A stretch of DNA of 64,000 nucleotides from CAYOUV01 sp963790075 (GTDB lineage: Bacteria > Chloroflexota > Anaerolineae > Anaerolineales > Villigracilaceae), in NCBI GenBank assembly GCA_963790075.1, contig CAWBNG010000005.1, positions 186,001 through 250,000 on the forward strand, given 5' to 3'. Made by a program: the position numbers and the translations under genes. The notes under the pieces were generated by a model. That model worked only from the letters and a program-made list of their open reading frames with translations. It was not told where the DNA came from and ran no database searches. Shown piece by piece: positions 24,000 to 32,851 of the stretch (within the stretch, counting starts at the first letter, position 1; each line of letters begins with the position of its first letter).

Positions 24000-24719
24000 T
24001 TACCCGCTCACCTCGATGGATAGGGCCTGGTTGGGATCGATCTTGATGCCAGGACCCATCGTGGTTGTGATTGTGATGTGTTTGATGTATATGCCTTTCG
24101 CGCCAGCCGGCTTGGCCTTCTTGAGGGCTTCCATCAGCGCCGCAAAATTCTCAAACAGTTTTTGTTCTTCAAACGAGGCCTTGCCAACCGACACATGGAT
24201 GTTGGCAGTCTTGTCCAGGCGGAACTCCACGCGACCAGCCTTGGCCTCTTCAATCGCCCGTGGCAGGTCTTCGGGATTGACAACAGTACCCGCCTTGGGA
24301 TTTGGCATGAGTCCGCGCGGACCCAGCACCCGGCCCAGGCGGCCGACTTTACCCATCATGTCCGGCGTGGATATTGCCACGTCGAAATCCGTCATCCCGG
24401 CCTGGACCTGGTTCAACGTCTCGTCGTCGTCAGCCACCAGGTCGGCGCCCGCCTCGCGCGCCAGGGTCGCGCCCTCACCGGCTGCAAAGACCAGTACGCG
24501 GACGGACTTACCCAATCCATGCGGCAGGTTGACTACGTCGCGCACCTGTTGATCAGCCTGGCGCGGATCCAAGCCCATGCGCATGTGCACTTCCACAGTG
24601 CCATCGAACTTGGTAATCGAAGTTTCTTTTGCCAGCGCAACAGCTTCACGCGGCTCATAAAGTTGATCAATGTTGACTTTGGCCTTGGCGGCCTCGTATT
24701 TCTTTCCGTGTTTCGCCAT
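24000..24719 (-). CDS. rplA: 50S ribosomal protein L1
   Basis: 239 residues, beginning MAKHGKKYEAAKAKVNIDQLY and containing the L1 blocks GKVGRLGRVLGPRGLMPNPK and GRVEFRLDKTANIHVSVGK. It binds 23S rRNA at the L1 stalk and usually represses the rplKA transcript. 51 bp after rplK on the same strand. Confidence 0.97.
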   Translation of the reverse strand: MAKHGKKYEAAKAKVNIDQLYEPREAVALAKETSITKFDGTVEVHMRMGLDPRQADQQVRDVVNLPHGLGKSVRVLVFAAGEGATLAREAGADLVADDDETLNQVQAGMTDFDVAISTPDMMGKVGRLGRVLGPRGLMPNPKAGTVVNPEDLPRAIEEAKAGRVEFRLDKTANIHVSVGKASFEEQKLFENFAALMEALKKAKPAGAKGIYIKHITITTTMGPGIKIDPNQALSIEVSG

Positions 24720-24769
24720 GATATCCTCCGTGGTCCAAACGGGTCGTTCAACGCGACCCTCCCACCAGT

Positions 24770-25195
24770 CTAGTCTACGACCGTAATCCCCATGCTGCGG
24801 GCTGTGCCTTCAATCTGGAGCATTGCACCTTCGATATCGATCGCGTTCAAATCTTTCATTTTGATTTCAGCGATCTCGCGCACCTGAGCGCGGGTTACTT
24901 TGCCGACCTTTTCTTTATTCGGCACACCCGAACCTTTATCAACTTTGGCCGCCTTGCGCAGCAAGACCGCTGCGGGCGAAGTTTTCAGGACAAAAGTGAA
25001 CGAACCATCGGTAAAGACAGTGATCTCCGCTGGAAGGACCTCGCCCGGACGATTGGACGTGCGGGCATTGTATTCCTTGCAGAAGGCCATGATGTTAATC
25101 CCATGCCCAGCCAAAGCCGGGCCGATGGGCGGCGCAGGATTTGCCTTCCCGGCCTCGATCTGTAATCGTACAACTGCTTTCAGTTTCTTTGCCAT
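24770..25195 (-). CDS. rplK: 50S ribosomal protein L11
   Basis: 141 residues: MAKKLKAVVRLQIEAGKANPAPPIGPALAGHG is the conserved start, and the C-terminal rRNA-binding domain follows (VGKVTRAQVREIAEIKMKDLNA). It forms the GTPase-associated centre. It follows nusG in the usual secE-nusG-rplK-rplA order. Confidence 0.97.
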   Translation of the reverse strand: MAKKLKAVVRLQIEAGKANPAPPIGPALAGHGINIMAFCKEYNARTSNRPGEVLPAEITVFTDGSFTFVLKTSPAAVLLRKAAKVDKGSGVPNKEKVGKVTRAQVREIAEIKMKDLNAIDIEGAMLQIEGTARSMGITVVD

Positions 25196-25327
25196 TTTTA
25201 CTCCTTGTACCGGAAATTTTTCACGGTACGTTGTGGTTTTAGCGGGTCATTACGGGAGACCCTCCCACGTATCAGGCCAGGTCCTTCTACTAACTTCAGG
25301 ACCAGCACTGGCCTGTTATCGTCAAAA

Positions 25328-26257
25328 TTATGCTTTCTCGACCTGCAAGAAATCCAATTCTACCGGTGTCTCGCGTCCGAAGAAAGAAACCATCACGCGC
25401 ACTTTTGTACGCTCCATGTCGATCTCGGAGACCATACCGCGGAAATCATTGAAGGGGCCATCGACGATGCGCACACGCTCGCCCACTTTAAAGGTCACCT
25501 TGACCGTCGGTGCTTCGGCTTCCATGCGCCTGACGATCTGCGAGACTTCTTCTTGTCGCAGCGGCGTAGGCTGTGTGCCCATGCCAACAAAACCGGTCAC
25601 GCCCGGCGTATTGCGAACCACATACCACGATTCTTCAGACATGACCATGTTGACCAGCACATAACCCGGGAAGATATGACGCTCCACGGTACGGCGCTTA
25701 CCGTCGCGGACTTCGATCTCTTCCTGCGTGGGTACCACGACATCGAAGATCTTGTCCTTCATGCCCATGGTTTCTATGCGCTGTTCCAGGTTATGGCGCA
25801 CCTTATTTTCGTAACCCGAATAACAATGGATTACGTACCAGGCTGCCTGTCCTTCTTTGAGTTCTTCATCGACCGGCTCTTCGCTTACCGTCGCACCTTC
25901 CGAGATGGCCTCTGAATCGTCTGCCGGTTCGATCGGTTCATCGCCATCGACAATGGCCTCGGCCTCGACAGTCTCTTCCAGAACAGGCGTCTCGGGGGTG
26001 GTTGCTTCTTCCGGCGTTTCGCTTATGGCCGCCTCGTCCGAGCTCGCCTCGGGCGCCTCAGCCGGTTCGACCGCTTCTTCGCCATCGAGAGTGGGACCGG
26101 CCTCGGCAGTCTCTTCCGATGCAGGTACCTCAGGAGCGGGTGCTTCTTCCGGCGTTTCGCTTAAAGCAGCCTCGTCCGAGGTCGCCTCGGGCGACTCAGC
26201 CGGTTCGATCGGTTCTTCGATCGGATCCATCTGCTCTTCAGGTTCCTGCACGTCCAT
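25328..26257 (-). CDS. nusG: Transcription factor NusG with long acidic repeat extension
   Basis: 309 residues from ATG 26257 (GAGG 6 bases upstream). The NusG core, starting at AAWYVIHCYSGYENKVRHNLEQRI (about 137), has the NGN domain (FPGYVLVNMVM) and KOW domain (VGERVRIVDGPFNDFRGMVSEID). Before it lie about 135 acidic residues, mainly two 46-residue tandem copies (18-63 and 64-109) plus a partial third, rich in Glu, Pro, Ala and Ser. Ordinary NusG has about 180 residues. The extension is probably disordered; its role is unknown. It functions in transcription elongation and coupling. Confidence 0.94.
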   Translation of the reverse strand: MDVQEPEEQMDPIEEPIEPAESPEATSDEAALSETPEEAPAPEVPASEETAEAGPTLDGEEAVEPAEAPEASSDEAAISETPEEATTPETPVLEETVEAEAIVDGDEPIEPADDSEAISEGATVSEEPVDEELKEGQAAWYVIHCYSGYENKVRHNLEQRIETMGMKDKIFDVVVPTQEEIEVRDGKRRTVERHIFPGYVLVNMVMSEESWYVVRNTPGVTGFVGMGTQPTPLRQEEVSQIVRRMEAEAPTVKVTFKVGERVRIVDGPFNDFRGMVSEIDMERTKVRVMVSFFGRETPVELDFLQVEKA

Positions 26258-26287
26258 TACATACCTCAATTCCAGGCAAACCGTTGA

Positions 26288-26518
26288 CTAAATTCCTAAC
26301 ACCAGGTTCATCAACCGGGCAGCAATGACATCTGTCAACGCCAGGAATAAGCCCATGAACACCATAACCACGATGACGATGATCGTCAGATTCGTCGCTT
26401 CCTGCCGGGTGGGCCAGGACACTTTGCGCAGTTCTCCGGCCGTTTCACGGAAGTAACGTTGGATAGCGTTCTGTTTCTTGGATTCCTTCTTGTCAGCCAA
26501 GCTGAACTCCTTGCTCAT
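26288..26518 (-). CDS. secE: Preprotein translocase subunit SecE
   Basis: 76 residues with the SecE signature RYFRETAGELRKVSWPTRQEATNLT and one C-terminal transmembrane helix. It clamps SecY in the Sec translocon. It lies between tRNA-Trp and nusG, the canonical location. The charged N-terminus (KKESKKQN) is normal for the family. Confidence 0.95.
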   Translation of the reverse strand: MSKEFSLADKKESKKQNAIQRYFRETAGELRKVSWPTRQEATNLTIIVIVVMVFMGLFLALTDVIAARLMNLVLGI

Positions 26519-26563
26519 TTTTACGGCTAAAACGCCGCCTTAAAGACGGCGTCGCCTTCCAGG

Positions 26564-26637
26564 CAGGCCAGGCAGGACTTGAACCCACAACCACTCGTTT
26601 TGGAGACGAGAGCTCTACCAAATTGAGCTACTGGCCT
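26564..26637 (-). tRNA. tRNA-Trp (anticodon CCA)
   Basis: A 7-bp acceptor stem AGGCCAG/CTGGCCT closes a cloverleaf of 74 bases. The anticodon stem-loop reads CTC-CAAAA around CCA (plus-strand TGG at 26601-26603), and the T loop GGTTCAAGT is intact. It lies between rpmG and secE, as in many bacteria. Confidence 0.95.
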
Positions 26638-26681
26638 ATGTTGAACAGGAGCGCAAGCGCTTGCGCCCCTGCCACATCATA

Positions 26682-26852
26682 CTATTTTGTCTCGCGATGC
26701 AACGTATGCTTTCGGCAGCGAGGGCAATATTTATTGAACTCCAGCCGATTAGGATCGTTGCGTCGGTTCTTCTCGGTTGTATAATTACGCTCCTTGCATT
26801 CGCTGCAAGCCAGCGTGACCACAGGGCGAACGTCTTTCTTTCTGGATGCCAT
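26682..26852 (-). CDS. rpmG: 50S ribosomal protein L33
   Basis: 56 residues: MASRKKDVRPVVTLACSECK, then NYTTEKNRRNDPNRLEFNKY, then CPRCRKHTLHRE. The two CxxC pairs make this the zinc-binding form of L33. It lies 38 bp after tuf, before tRNA-Trp, in the usual order. Too short for most ORF cut-offs but unmistakable. Confidence 0.96.
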   Translation of the reverse strand: MASRKKDVRPVVTLACSECKERNYTTEKNRRNDPNRLEFNKYCPRCRKHTLHRETK

Positions 26853-26890
26853 ACGCTTTCAATCGGGTCTCTTCGAGACCACGCTCCTAA

Positions 26891-28093
26891 CTATTCGATA
26901 ATCTTGGTAACAACACCCGCGCCCACCGTCAGGCCACCTTCGCGGATAGCGAACTTCTGCCCTTGCTCCAACGCCACCGGCACGATCAGTTCCACCGTCA
27001 GGTTCACGTTGTCTCCAGGCATCACCATCTCCACCCCCTCCGGCAAGGCGATGTCGCCCGTCACGTCCAACGTCCGAATGTAGAACTGCGGCCGATACCC
27101 GCTGAAGAAGGCTTTGTGCCGCCCACCTTCCTCTTTCTTCAGCACGTACACTTCCGCCAGGAATTTCTTGTGCGGCGTGATCGAACCCGGCTTGGCCACC
27201 ACTTCTCCGCGCTCCACGTCCGTGCGCTCGATCCCGCGCAGCAGCAAGCCCACATTGTCTCCGGCCTGACCATCGTCCAGTTGCTTGTGGAACATCTCCA
27301 CTCCGGTCACCACCGAGTTCCTGCTCTTCTCATGCAAGCCCACGATCTCCACCGGTTCCCCGACTTTGATCTTGCCGCGCTCGATGCGTCCTGTCACCAC
27401 CGTCCCGCGCCCCTTGATCGAGAACACGTCCTCGATCGGCATCTGGAACGGCTTCTCCAACTCGCGCACCGGCTCCGGTATGTACTCGTCCACCACCCGC
27501 AGCAGTTCGCGGATGCTCTCGTACTCCGGCGCCAGCGGATCCGTGCTCGTGCTCTCCAGCGCCTTCAGGGCACTCCCGCGCACGATCGGCGTCGTGTCCC
27601 CAGGAAACCCGTATTCGTTCAGCAGCTCGCGCAGTTCCAGCTCCACCAGTTCCAGCAGTTCCGGATCGTCCATCTGGTCGATCTTGTTCAAATACACCAC
27701 GATCGCCGGCACTTCCACCTGGCGCGCCAACAACACGTGCTCCCGCGTCTGCGGCATCGGCCCGTCCGGCGCTGCTACCACCAGAATCGCTCCGTCTACC
27801 TGCGCCGCCCCCGTGATCATGTTCTTGATGTAGTCCCGGTGCCCGGGCATGTCCACGTGCGCATAGTGCCGCTTTTCGGTCTCGTACTCCACGTGCGCAA
27901 TGTTGATCGTGATCCCGCGCGCTTTCTCCTCCGGCGCATTGTCGATCGTGTCGAAAGCACGGTAATCTCCAAACCCTAACATCTGCGATACTTTCGTGAT
28001 CGCCGCTGTCAGCGTCGTCTTCCCGTGGTCGATGTGTCCCATCGTCCCTACGTTCAGGTGCGGCTTCGTCCGCTCAAATTTCTGCTTCGCCAT
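26891..28093 (-). CDS. tuf: Elongation factor Tu
   Basis: 400 residues. G1 is GHIDHGKTT, G2 is RGITIN, and G3 appears as DMPGHRDYIKNM instead of the usual DCPGHADY. G4 is NKID and G5 is GSALK. Domains 2 and 3 are complete, ending AIREGGLTVGAGVVTKIIE. It delivers aminoacyl-tRNA to the ribosome. Codon use is strongly biased (many CGC, CTC and ATC), as expected for high expression. It is transcribed from the tRNA promoter upstream. Confidence 0.98.
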   Translation of the reverse strand: MAKQKFERTKPHLNVGTMGHIDHGKTTLTAAITKVSQMLGFGDYRAFDTIDNAPEEKARGITINIAHVEYETEKRHYAHVDMPGHRDYIKNMITGAAQVDGAILVVAAPDGPMPQTREHVLLARQVEVPAIVVYLNKIDQMDDPELLELVELELRELLNEYGFPGDTTPIVRGSALKALESTSTDPLAPEYESIRELLRVVDEYIPEPVRELEKPFQMPIEDVFSIKGRGTVVTGRIERGKIKVGEPVEIVGLHEKSRNSVVTGVEMFHKQLDDGQAGDNVGLLLRGIERTDVERGEVVAKPGSITPHKKFLAEVYVLKKEEGGRHKAFFSGYRPQFYIRTLDVTGDIALPEGVEMVMPGDNVNLTVELIVPVALEQGQKFAIREGGLTVGAGVVTKIIE

Positions 28094-28136
28094 CGCTATT
28101 TCTCCTTTTATGACAAAGTAAATCAGCCAGCAATAG

Positions 28137-28209
28137 AGCCCTCAATGGGATTTGAACCCATGACCCCGTTCTTACCAAGAACGTGCTCTACCATCTGAGC
28201 TATGAGGGC
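28137..28209 (-). tRNA. tRNA-Thr (anticodon GGT)
   Basis: 73 bases. Acceptor GCCCTCA/TGAGGGC, anticodon arm CGTTC-TTGGTAA-GAACG with GGT at positions 34-36, and T loop GGTTCAAAT. It lies just upstream of tuf. Confidence 0.95.
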
Positions 28210-28246
28210 GTATGTGTAAGTTCCCACATGCCTGCTGGCCAGGGAG

Positions 28247-28329
28247 TGGGCGGTGAAGGATTCGAACCTCCGAAGGCTTTTGCCAACTGATTTACAGTCA
28301 GTCCCCGTTGGCCACTTGGGTAACCGCCC
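28247..28329 (-). tRNA. tRNA-Tyr (anticodon GTA)
   Basis: 83 bases with the long variable arm typical of tRNA-Tyr. Acceptor GGGCGGT/ACCGCCC; anticodon loop CTGTAAA with GTA; T loop GGTTCGAAT. Confidence 0.95.
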
Positions 28330-28417
28330 ATTTATTTGGTTGTAAGTTGCTGGCTCGAGTTCAGAGTTGTTTCCGGCCCTGAACGCCAACCACCAACCAG
28401 GTGCCCAGCAGATGCTG

Positions 28418-28490
28418 AGCCGACGACGGGAATCGAACCCGTAACCTCCCGCTTACAAGGCGGGTGCTCTGCCGATTGAGCTACGTCGGC
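28418..28490 (-). tRNA. tRNA-Thr (anticodon TGT)
   Basis: 73 bases. Acceptor GCCGACG/CGTCGGC; anticodon arm CCCGC-CTTGTAA-GCGGG with TGT; T loop GGTTCGATT. First tRNA of the Thr-Tyr-Thr-tuf transcript. Confidence 0.95.
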
Positions 28491-28519
28491 GAGGAATTGC
28501 CTGCCTTTTAAGCAGGGGG

Positions 28520-28548
28520 ATTATACCAAAGCCTCATGTCAAGGGCAA
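28520..28548 (-). promoter_or_regulatory. Promoter of the tRNA-tuf operon
   Basis: Minus strand: TTGCCC (28543-28548), a 17-base spacer, and TATAAT (28520-28525) with an extended TGG before it. It lies 29 bp upstream of tRNA-Thr(TGT). Confidence 0.8.
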
Positions 28549-28651
28549 GGTCTGCTAAGAAATACATTATTAACTTGGCTTCAACGGAAACCAGGTAACG
28601 GGGCAGAAGTCTATCAGGATTCGAGGGATGCGTCAAGCCTAAGGCCGCTTG

Positions 28652-28934
28652 TCAATCGTCCCCAGCCACACGTGAGACTTCGATCATGCTGAGCCACGAA
28701 CCCACCAGCAATACCAACAGGCTGCCGAGGGTTGCCAATCCAAGATTTCAGCGGTCCGAGCGGCAGGAAGGTCCAGCCCAGGACATCCCCCAGTACCTGC
28801 CCGCCCCAGAATCCAACCCATCCGAGCAGGATAAAGAGAAACAATCGCCCCAAGCCCCCACCCCGCCAAATATGGAACAGCGCACCATACAAGGTCGAGA
28901 TCAGCAATCCGATCAATAACGATGGTATGGTCAT
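28652..28934 (-). pseudogene. Small membrane protein, probable frameshift
   Basis: The frame from ATG 28934 encodes MTIPSLLIGLLISTLYGALF..., two transmembrane helices, up to WTFLPLGPLK. After 28740-28749 the hydrophobic pattern continues in another frame (LGLATLGSLLVLLVGSWLSMIEVSRVAGDD, stop at 28652). One extra base there explains the break, giving about 93 residues. Otherwise the uninterrupted frame ends at 28614 with an unlikely polar tail. It lies 12 bp upstream of mnmA. Function unknown. Confidence 0.6.
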
Positions 28935-28946
28935 GTGTGACTTTCC

Positions 28947-30017
28947 TCAGGTTGACTGAATAATTCCACCACCAACGACAAGATCTTCATTATAAAAGAC
29001 GACCGCCTGTCCCGGAGTAATGTCGCGCTGCGGCTCGTCGAACGCAACCCGGACCTGGGTCCCGTTTTCGAGCGGCATGACCTCGGCCCAGGCTTCGCGG
29101 GCGGTGTAGCGAATCTTGGCCTCAGCCCGAAACGGCTCGCGCGGAGGCTCGCCACAATTCCAGTTGATCCCTGTCGCCAGCAGCGCACGCTGACCCAATT
29201 CATCGGCTGTGCCGACGATCAGCATATTACTGGAGGCGTCCTTGTCCAGCACATACAACGGGAGGGGATTAGCGATCCCCAGTCCCTTGCGCTGGCCGAT
29301 GGTGTAATTAACCAAACCCTGGTGCTGGCCCAAAATACGGCCGGCGCGGTCCGCGATCTGGCCGGGCTGCGCGATCCCCGGCGCATTGCGGTGTAAGAAA
29401 TCCCGGTAATCCCCACCCGCCAGGAAACACAGATCCTGGCTGTCGGCGCGGGAGGCGGTCGGCAGGCCGAAACTGGAAGCGAGGCGCCGAATCTCGTCCT
29501 TGGGATAGTCCCCGACCGGAAAGAGCGCCTTCGCCAGCTTGTCCTGCGTCAGCACATGCAGCACATAAGACTGGTCTTTGCTGCGATCCACTGCGCGCAA
29601 TAATTGCCTGTGTCCCGCAGGCTGGGTTTCGAGTTTGACATAGTGACCGGTCGCCATGAAGTCAGCATCCAGGGCCAGGGCGTGCTCGAACAGGAACGAC
29701 CAGCGGATCTGACGGTTGCACACCAGGCAAGGGTTGGGCGTCACACCGCGGGCGTACTCGTCGACGAAGAATTGCACCACCGTCTCGCGGAAGACCTGTT
29801 TGGCATCCACTACGTAAAATGGAATGTCCAGCTTGGCGGCCACGCGCCTGGCCAGCGCCATCGCGTCAGGTGTGCAGCAGCGGTTGGAGTCTTCCTTACC
29901 GGGCTCGGACCACAGCCGCAGCATCATACCAATGACATCATATCCCTGTTGTTTGAGCAGGGCAGCGGCGACCGAGGAGTCCACTCCTCCCGACATGGCA
30001 ACGACAACTTTGGTCAT
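28947..30017 (-). CDS. mnmA: tRNA-specific 2-thiouridylase MnmA
   Basis: 356 residues. The PP-loop is VVVAMSGGVDSSVAAALL, the first catalytic Cys lies in TPNPCLVCNRQIRW, and the second in DSQDLCFLAGGDYRDFL. ATGHY and the C-terminal beta-barrel (YTIGQRKGLGI) are also present. It adds sulfur at U34 of Lys/Glu/Gln tRNAs. It follows a cysteine desulfurase gene by 72 bp on the same strand, its likely sulfur donor. Confidence 0.96.
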   Translation of the reverse strand: MTKVVVAMSGGVDSSVAAALLKQQGYDVIGMMLRLWSEPGKEDSNRCCTPDAMALARRVAAKLDIPFYVVDAKQVFRETVVQFFVDEYARGVTPNPCLVCNRQIRWSFLFEHALALDADFMATGHYVKLETQPAGHRQLLRAVDRSKDQSYVLHVLTQDKLAKALFPVGDYPKDEIRRLASSFGLPTASRADSQDLCFLAGGDYRDFLHRNAPGIAQPGQIADRAGRILGQHQGLVNYTIGQRKGLGIANPLPLYVLDKDASSNMLIVGTADELGQRALLATGINWNCGEPPREPFRAEAKIRYTAREAWAEVMPLENGTQVRVAFDEPQRDITPGQAVVFYNEDLVVGGGIIQST

Positions 30018-30089
30018 TTAAATCCTTTTCAACCACGCTGGACACACAGGCGCATACAGCTTTTTCTTTGTGCGCTTCGTGCCCTTGTG

Positions 30090-31250
30090 TTAACGCAGGG
30101 ACCGTGTCTTTGCGACCAGACCCGGAAGCACATCCAAAAACTGCTCTGCCTGTTCCGGCGTGGTGTGCGTACCCAGCGTAACGCGCAGGGAGCCCAGGCC
30201 CCAATCGCGTGAAAGACCGATCGCGGACATGACCTCGCTCGGTTCAGGATTACCCGTTTTGCAGGCTGAGCCGGACGAGCAGGCAAAGCCGGACGCATCC
30301 AACATTTGCAGTAAAAGGTTGCCGTCCAGGTCTTTGAAGGCAAAGCTGGCATGGTTAGGCAGGCGTTGATCGGGATGGCCGGTCAGGCGTGAATCGGGGA
30401 TTTCCTCCAGCACCCGGCCGATGATCCGGTCGCGCAGCGGTCGAACCTGCCTCAGACGCGCCTCGCGTTCCTCGTGCGCCAAACGCAGCGCCTCGGCAAA
30501 GCCGACGATGTAGGGCACATTCTGCGTCCCGGCCCGCAAACCAAACTCCTGCCCGCCGCCGGTCAGATGGGAAACGAGCGGCGTCCCCGCGCGCACATAC
30601 AGCGCACCGACGCCCTTCGGGCCGTAGAACTTGTGCCCCCCCAGCGACATCAAGTCCACGCCCACCAAAGCCTGGACATCGATTGGCAGGTAGGAAGCAG
30701 CCTGGACTGCATCAGTGTGGAAGACCACGCCCTGCTGGCGGCAAAGTGCGGCCAGCTCTGTGACCGGATTGAGCGTACCAATCTCGTTATTGGCGTACAT
30801 AACCGAGACTACAGCCGTATCGTCGCTCAGTGCCTGAGCCAGGGTATCGGGCTGGAGCATGCCGTACTCGTCAACCTGCAGCCACTCAAGCTGGAAACCG
30901 TAGTATTCGGTCAATTGCTCGGCGGTCTTGCTGACGGCGTGATGTTCAGTCCGCGCAGTCAAGATCCGCTGCGCGCCACGGGCCTTACGGGCGGCCAACG
31001 CCGCACCGCGCAGCGCCAGGTTGTCGGATTCGGAACCGCAGGAGGTGAAGACGATTTCCTGCGGCTGGCAATTCAGGACCCGCGCGACCGTCTCGCGGGC
31101 TTCTTCCACGGCAGCCTCGGCCTGCTGTCCATAGCGGTGGACCGAGGACGGGTTGCCGAAGGTTTCGCTGAAATAAGGCTGCATCGCCGCCAGCACGCGC
31201 GGATCGACTGGCGTGGTGGCAGCGTAATCAAGATAAATGCGGTCGGACAT
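30090..31250 (-). CDS. Cysteine desulfurase (NifS/IscS class)
   Basis: 386 residues, class V aminotransferase fold. MSDRIYLDYAATTPVDPRV, TEHHAV, and the PLP lysine in GGHKFYGPKGVGALY are present. The active-site loop reads FACSSGSACKTG, as in group I enzymes. It removes sulfur from cysteine for tRNA thiolation (the adjacent mnmA) and Fe-S clusters. No iscU is nearby. It is divergent from the phosphohexomutase gene. Confidence 0.94.
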   Translation of the reverse strand: MSDRIYLDYAATTPVDPRVLAAMQPYFSETFGNPSSVHRYGQQAEAAVEEARETVARVLNCQPQEIVFTSCGSESDNLALRGAALAARKARGAQRILTARTEHHAVSKTAEQLTEYYGFQLEWLQVDEYGMLQPDTLAQALSDDTAVVSVMYANNEIGTLNPVTELAALCRQQGVVFHTDAVQAASYLPIDVQALVGVDLMSLGGHKFYGPKGVGALYVRAGTPLVSHLTGGGQEFGLRAGTQNVPYIVGFAEALRLAHEEREARLRQVRPLRDRIIGRVLEEIPDSRLTGHPDQRLPNHASFAFKDLDGNLLLQMLDASGFACSSGSACKTGNPEPSEVMSAIGLSRDWGLGSLRVTLGTHTTPEQAEQFLDVLPGLVAKTRSLR

Positions 31251-31323
31251 AGTGGGACGATTATACCGCTTTGCGGCATTTTTACCATTTGCATCCCGGG
31301 TGGTCGTCTGCCGTTCACGCCTC

Positions 31324-31365
31324 TGTTATAATTCTCCCGTCAAAGTCCTTTTACGGGAGTTTTTT
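31324..31365 (+). promoter_or_regulatory. Promoter and 5' hairpin of the phosphohexomutase gene
   Basis: An extended -10, TGT-TATAAT (31324-31332), is followed immediately by the inverted repeat CTCCCGT (31334-31340) and ACGGGAG (31353-31359) and then T6, ending at the ATG. The GGGAG Shine-Dalgarno site is inside the stem, so the hairpin could block translation or terminate transcription. Confidence 0.55.
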
Positions 31366-32790
31366 ATGTCTACTACCATCAAATTCGGCACCGACGGCTG
31401 GCGCGGACAGATCGCCGAGGACTATACCTTCGACTCCGTTCGCCGCTGTGCCCAGGGATTTGCCTCCTATTTACTCGACCTGGGACGAAAGAACGCCTGG
31501 GTCGTGGTCGGCTACGATAAACGCTTCGACAGCGAGCACTTTGCCGCCGCCGTGGCGGAAGTGCTGGCTGCCAATGACCTGAAAGTCTACCTGACCGACG
31601 GTCCGACCCCCACCCCGGTCATCTCGTACGCGGTGGTCGCCAAAAAAGCAGCCGGCGCGGTCAACATCACCGCCTCGCACAATCCGCCCACCGATAACGG
31701 CTTCAAAGTCCGCGACGAACACGGCGGCGCAATCGATCCGGACGGCTTGAAAAAGATCGAAGCTTCCATCCCGGCCGACGTGTCCGACGTCAAACGCCTG
31801 GCCTACAAGGAAGCCGAAACCGCCGGTAAGATCGTGACATTCGACGCTTCGATCGACTACATCGCACATCTCAAAGACCTGATCGACCTGCAACCCATCA
31901 AAGACGCCGGGCTGACCGTCATGGTAGATGCCATGTGGGGCAACGGCGCGGGCTGGTTCACCAGCTTGCTGGCAGGTGGAAAGACCAAGGTCTACGAGAT
32001 CCACGATGTGCGCAACCCGATCTTCCCCGAGATGAAGCGCCCGGAACCGATCCCGCCCAACGTGGATGTCGGCCTGCAGGCCACGCTCGACCACCAGGCC
32101 GACGTGCTGCTGATCACTGACGGCGACGCCGACCGCCTCGGCGTGGGCGACGAGAACGGTCATTTCGTCGACCAATTGCGAGTCTTCGGCCTGCTGGCTT
32201 ACTACCTGCTCGAGATCCGCGGCTTGCGCGGCCCGATCGTCAAGACACTTTCCACGACTACCATGCTCAACAAGCTTGGCAAGCTGTACGACGTGCCGGT
32301 CTACGAAACAGGCGTGGGCTTTAAATATGTAGCGCCCAAAATGCTCGAGACCGATGCCCTGATCGGCGGCGAGGAATTGGGCGGCTACGCCTTCCGCGGC
32401 AACGTCCCTGAGCGCGACGGCATCCTGGCTGGCCTGTATATGCTCGATTTCATGGTCAAGACCGGTAAGAAACCCACCCAGCTGCTCGAGGACCTGTTCG
32501 CCAAGGTCGGTGGTCCGCACTATTACGACCGCATCGACACACCCTTTAAGGGCGACCGCAAGACGCGTGAGGAGAAGATCCTGGCCGCCAATCCTGCCAC
32601 CATCGGCGGGCTTAAAGTTACCGAATTGATCACCGTGGACGGCTTCCAGTTCAAACTGGAAGATGGTGGCTGGTTGCTGATCCGCTTCAGCGGCACCGAG
32701 CCAATCATGCGTGTCTACACCGAGACCACCCACAAAGACAAGGTGCAGGCCATCCTGCAGGACGGCTTAAAAATTGCCGGATTGAAATGA
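31366..32790 (+). CDS. Phosphoglucomutase/phosphomannomutase
   Basis: 474 residues from ATG 31366 (GGGAG upstream). Alpha-D-phosphohexomutase family: the phosphoserine loop is VNITASHNPPTDNGFKV, the metal loop DGDADRLGVGD, the sugar loop GGEELGGYAF and the phosphate loop RFSGTEPIMRVY. It interconverts hexose 1- and 6-phosphates, consistent with glycogen genes elsewhere in the window. The long minus-strand frame over it is a shadow. pgm versus manB specificity cannot be told. Confidence 0.94.
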   Translation: MSTTIKFGTDGWRGQIAEDYTFDSVRRCAQGFASYLLDLGRKNAWVVVGYDKRFDSEHFAAAVAEVLAANDLKVYLTDGPTPTPVISYAVVAKKAAGAVNITASHNPPTDNGFKVRDEHGGAIDPDGLKKIEASIPADVSDVKRLAYKEAETAGKIVTFDASIDYIAHLKDLIDLQPIKDAGLTVMVDAMWGNGAGWFTSLLAGGKTKVYEIHDVRNPIFPEMKRPEPIPPNVDVGLQATLDHQADVLLITDGDADRLGVGDENGHFVDQLRVFGLLAYYLLEIRGLRGPIVKTLSTTTMLNKLGKLYDVPVYETGVGFKYVAPKMLETDALIGGEELGGYAFRGNVPERDGILAGLYMLDFMVKTGKKPTQLLEDLFAKVGGPHYYDRIDTPFKGDRKTREEKILAANPATIGGLKVTELITVDGFQFKLEDGGWLLIRFSGTEPIMRVYTETTHKDKVQAILQDGLKIAGLK

Positions 32791-32851
32791 TGTCATCACG
32801 GGCGAGGCCGTGCAAGCCTGGCCCGTTCTCACAGACCGTTTACATAGATCA

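Noticed and set aside
26532..26552. Terminator between tRNA-Trp and secE
   Set aside because: ACGCCG/CGGCGT hairpin with TTTT exists, but it would interrupt a conserved operon and the stem is short; probably not efficient.
31471..32733. 420-codon minus-strand frame opposite the phosphohexomutase gene
   Set aside because: Same antisense codon-bias artefact; all phosphohexomutase motifs lie on the plus strand.
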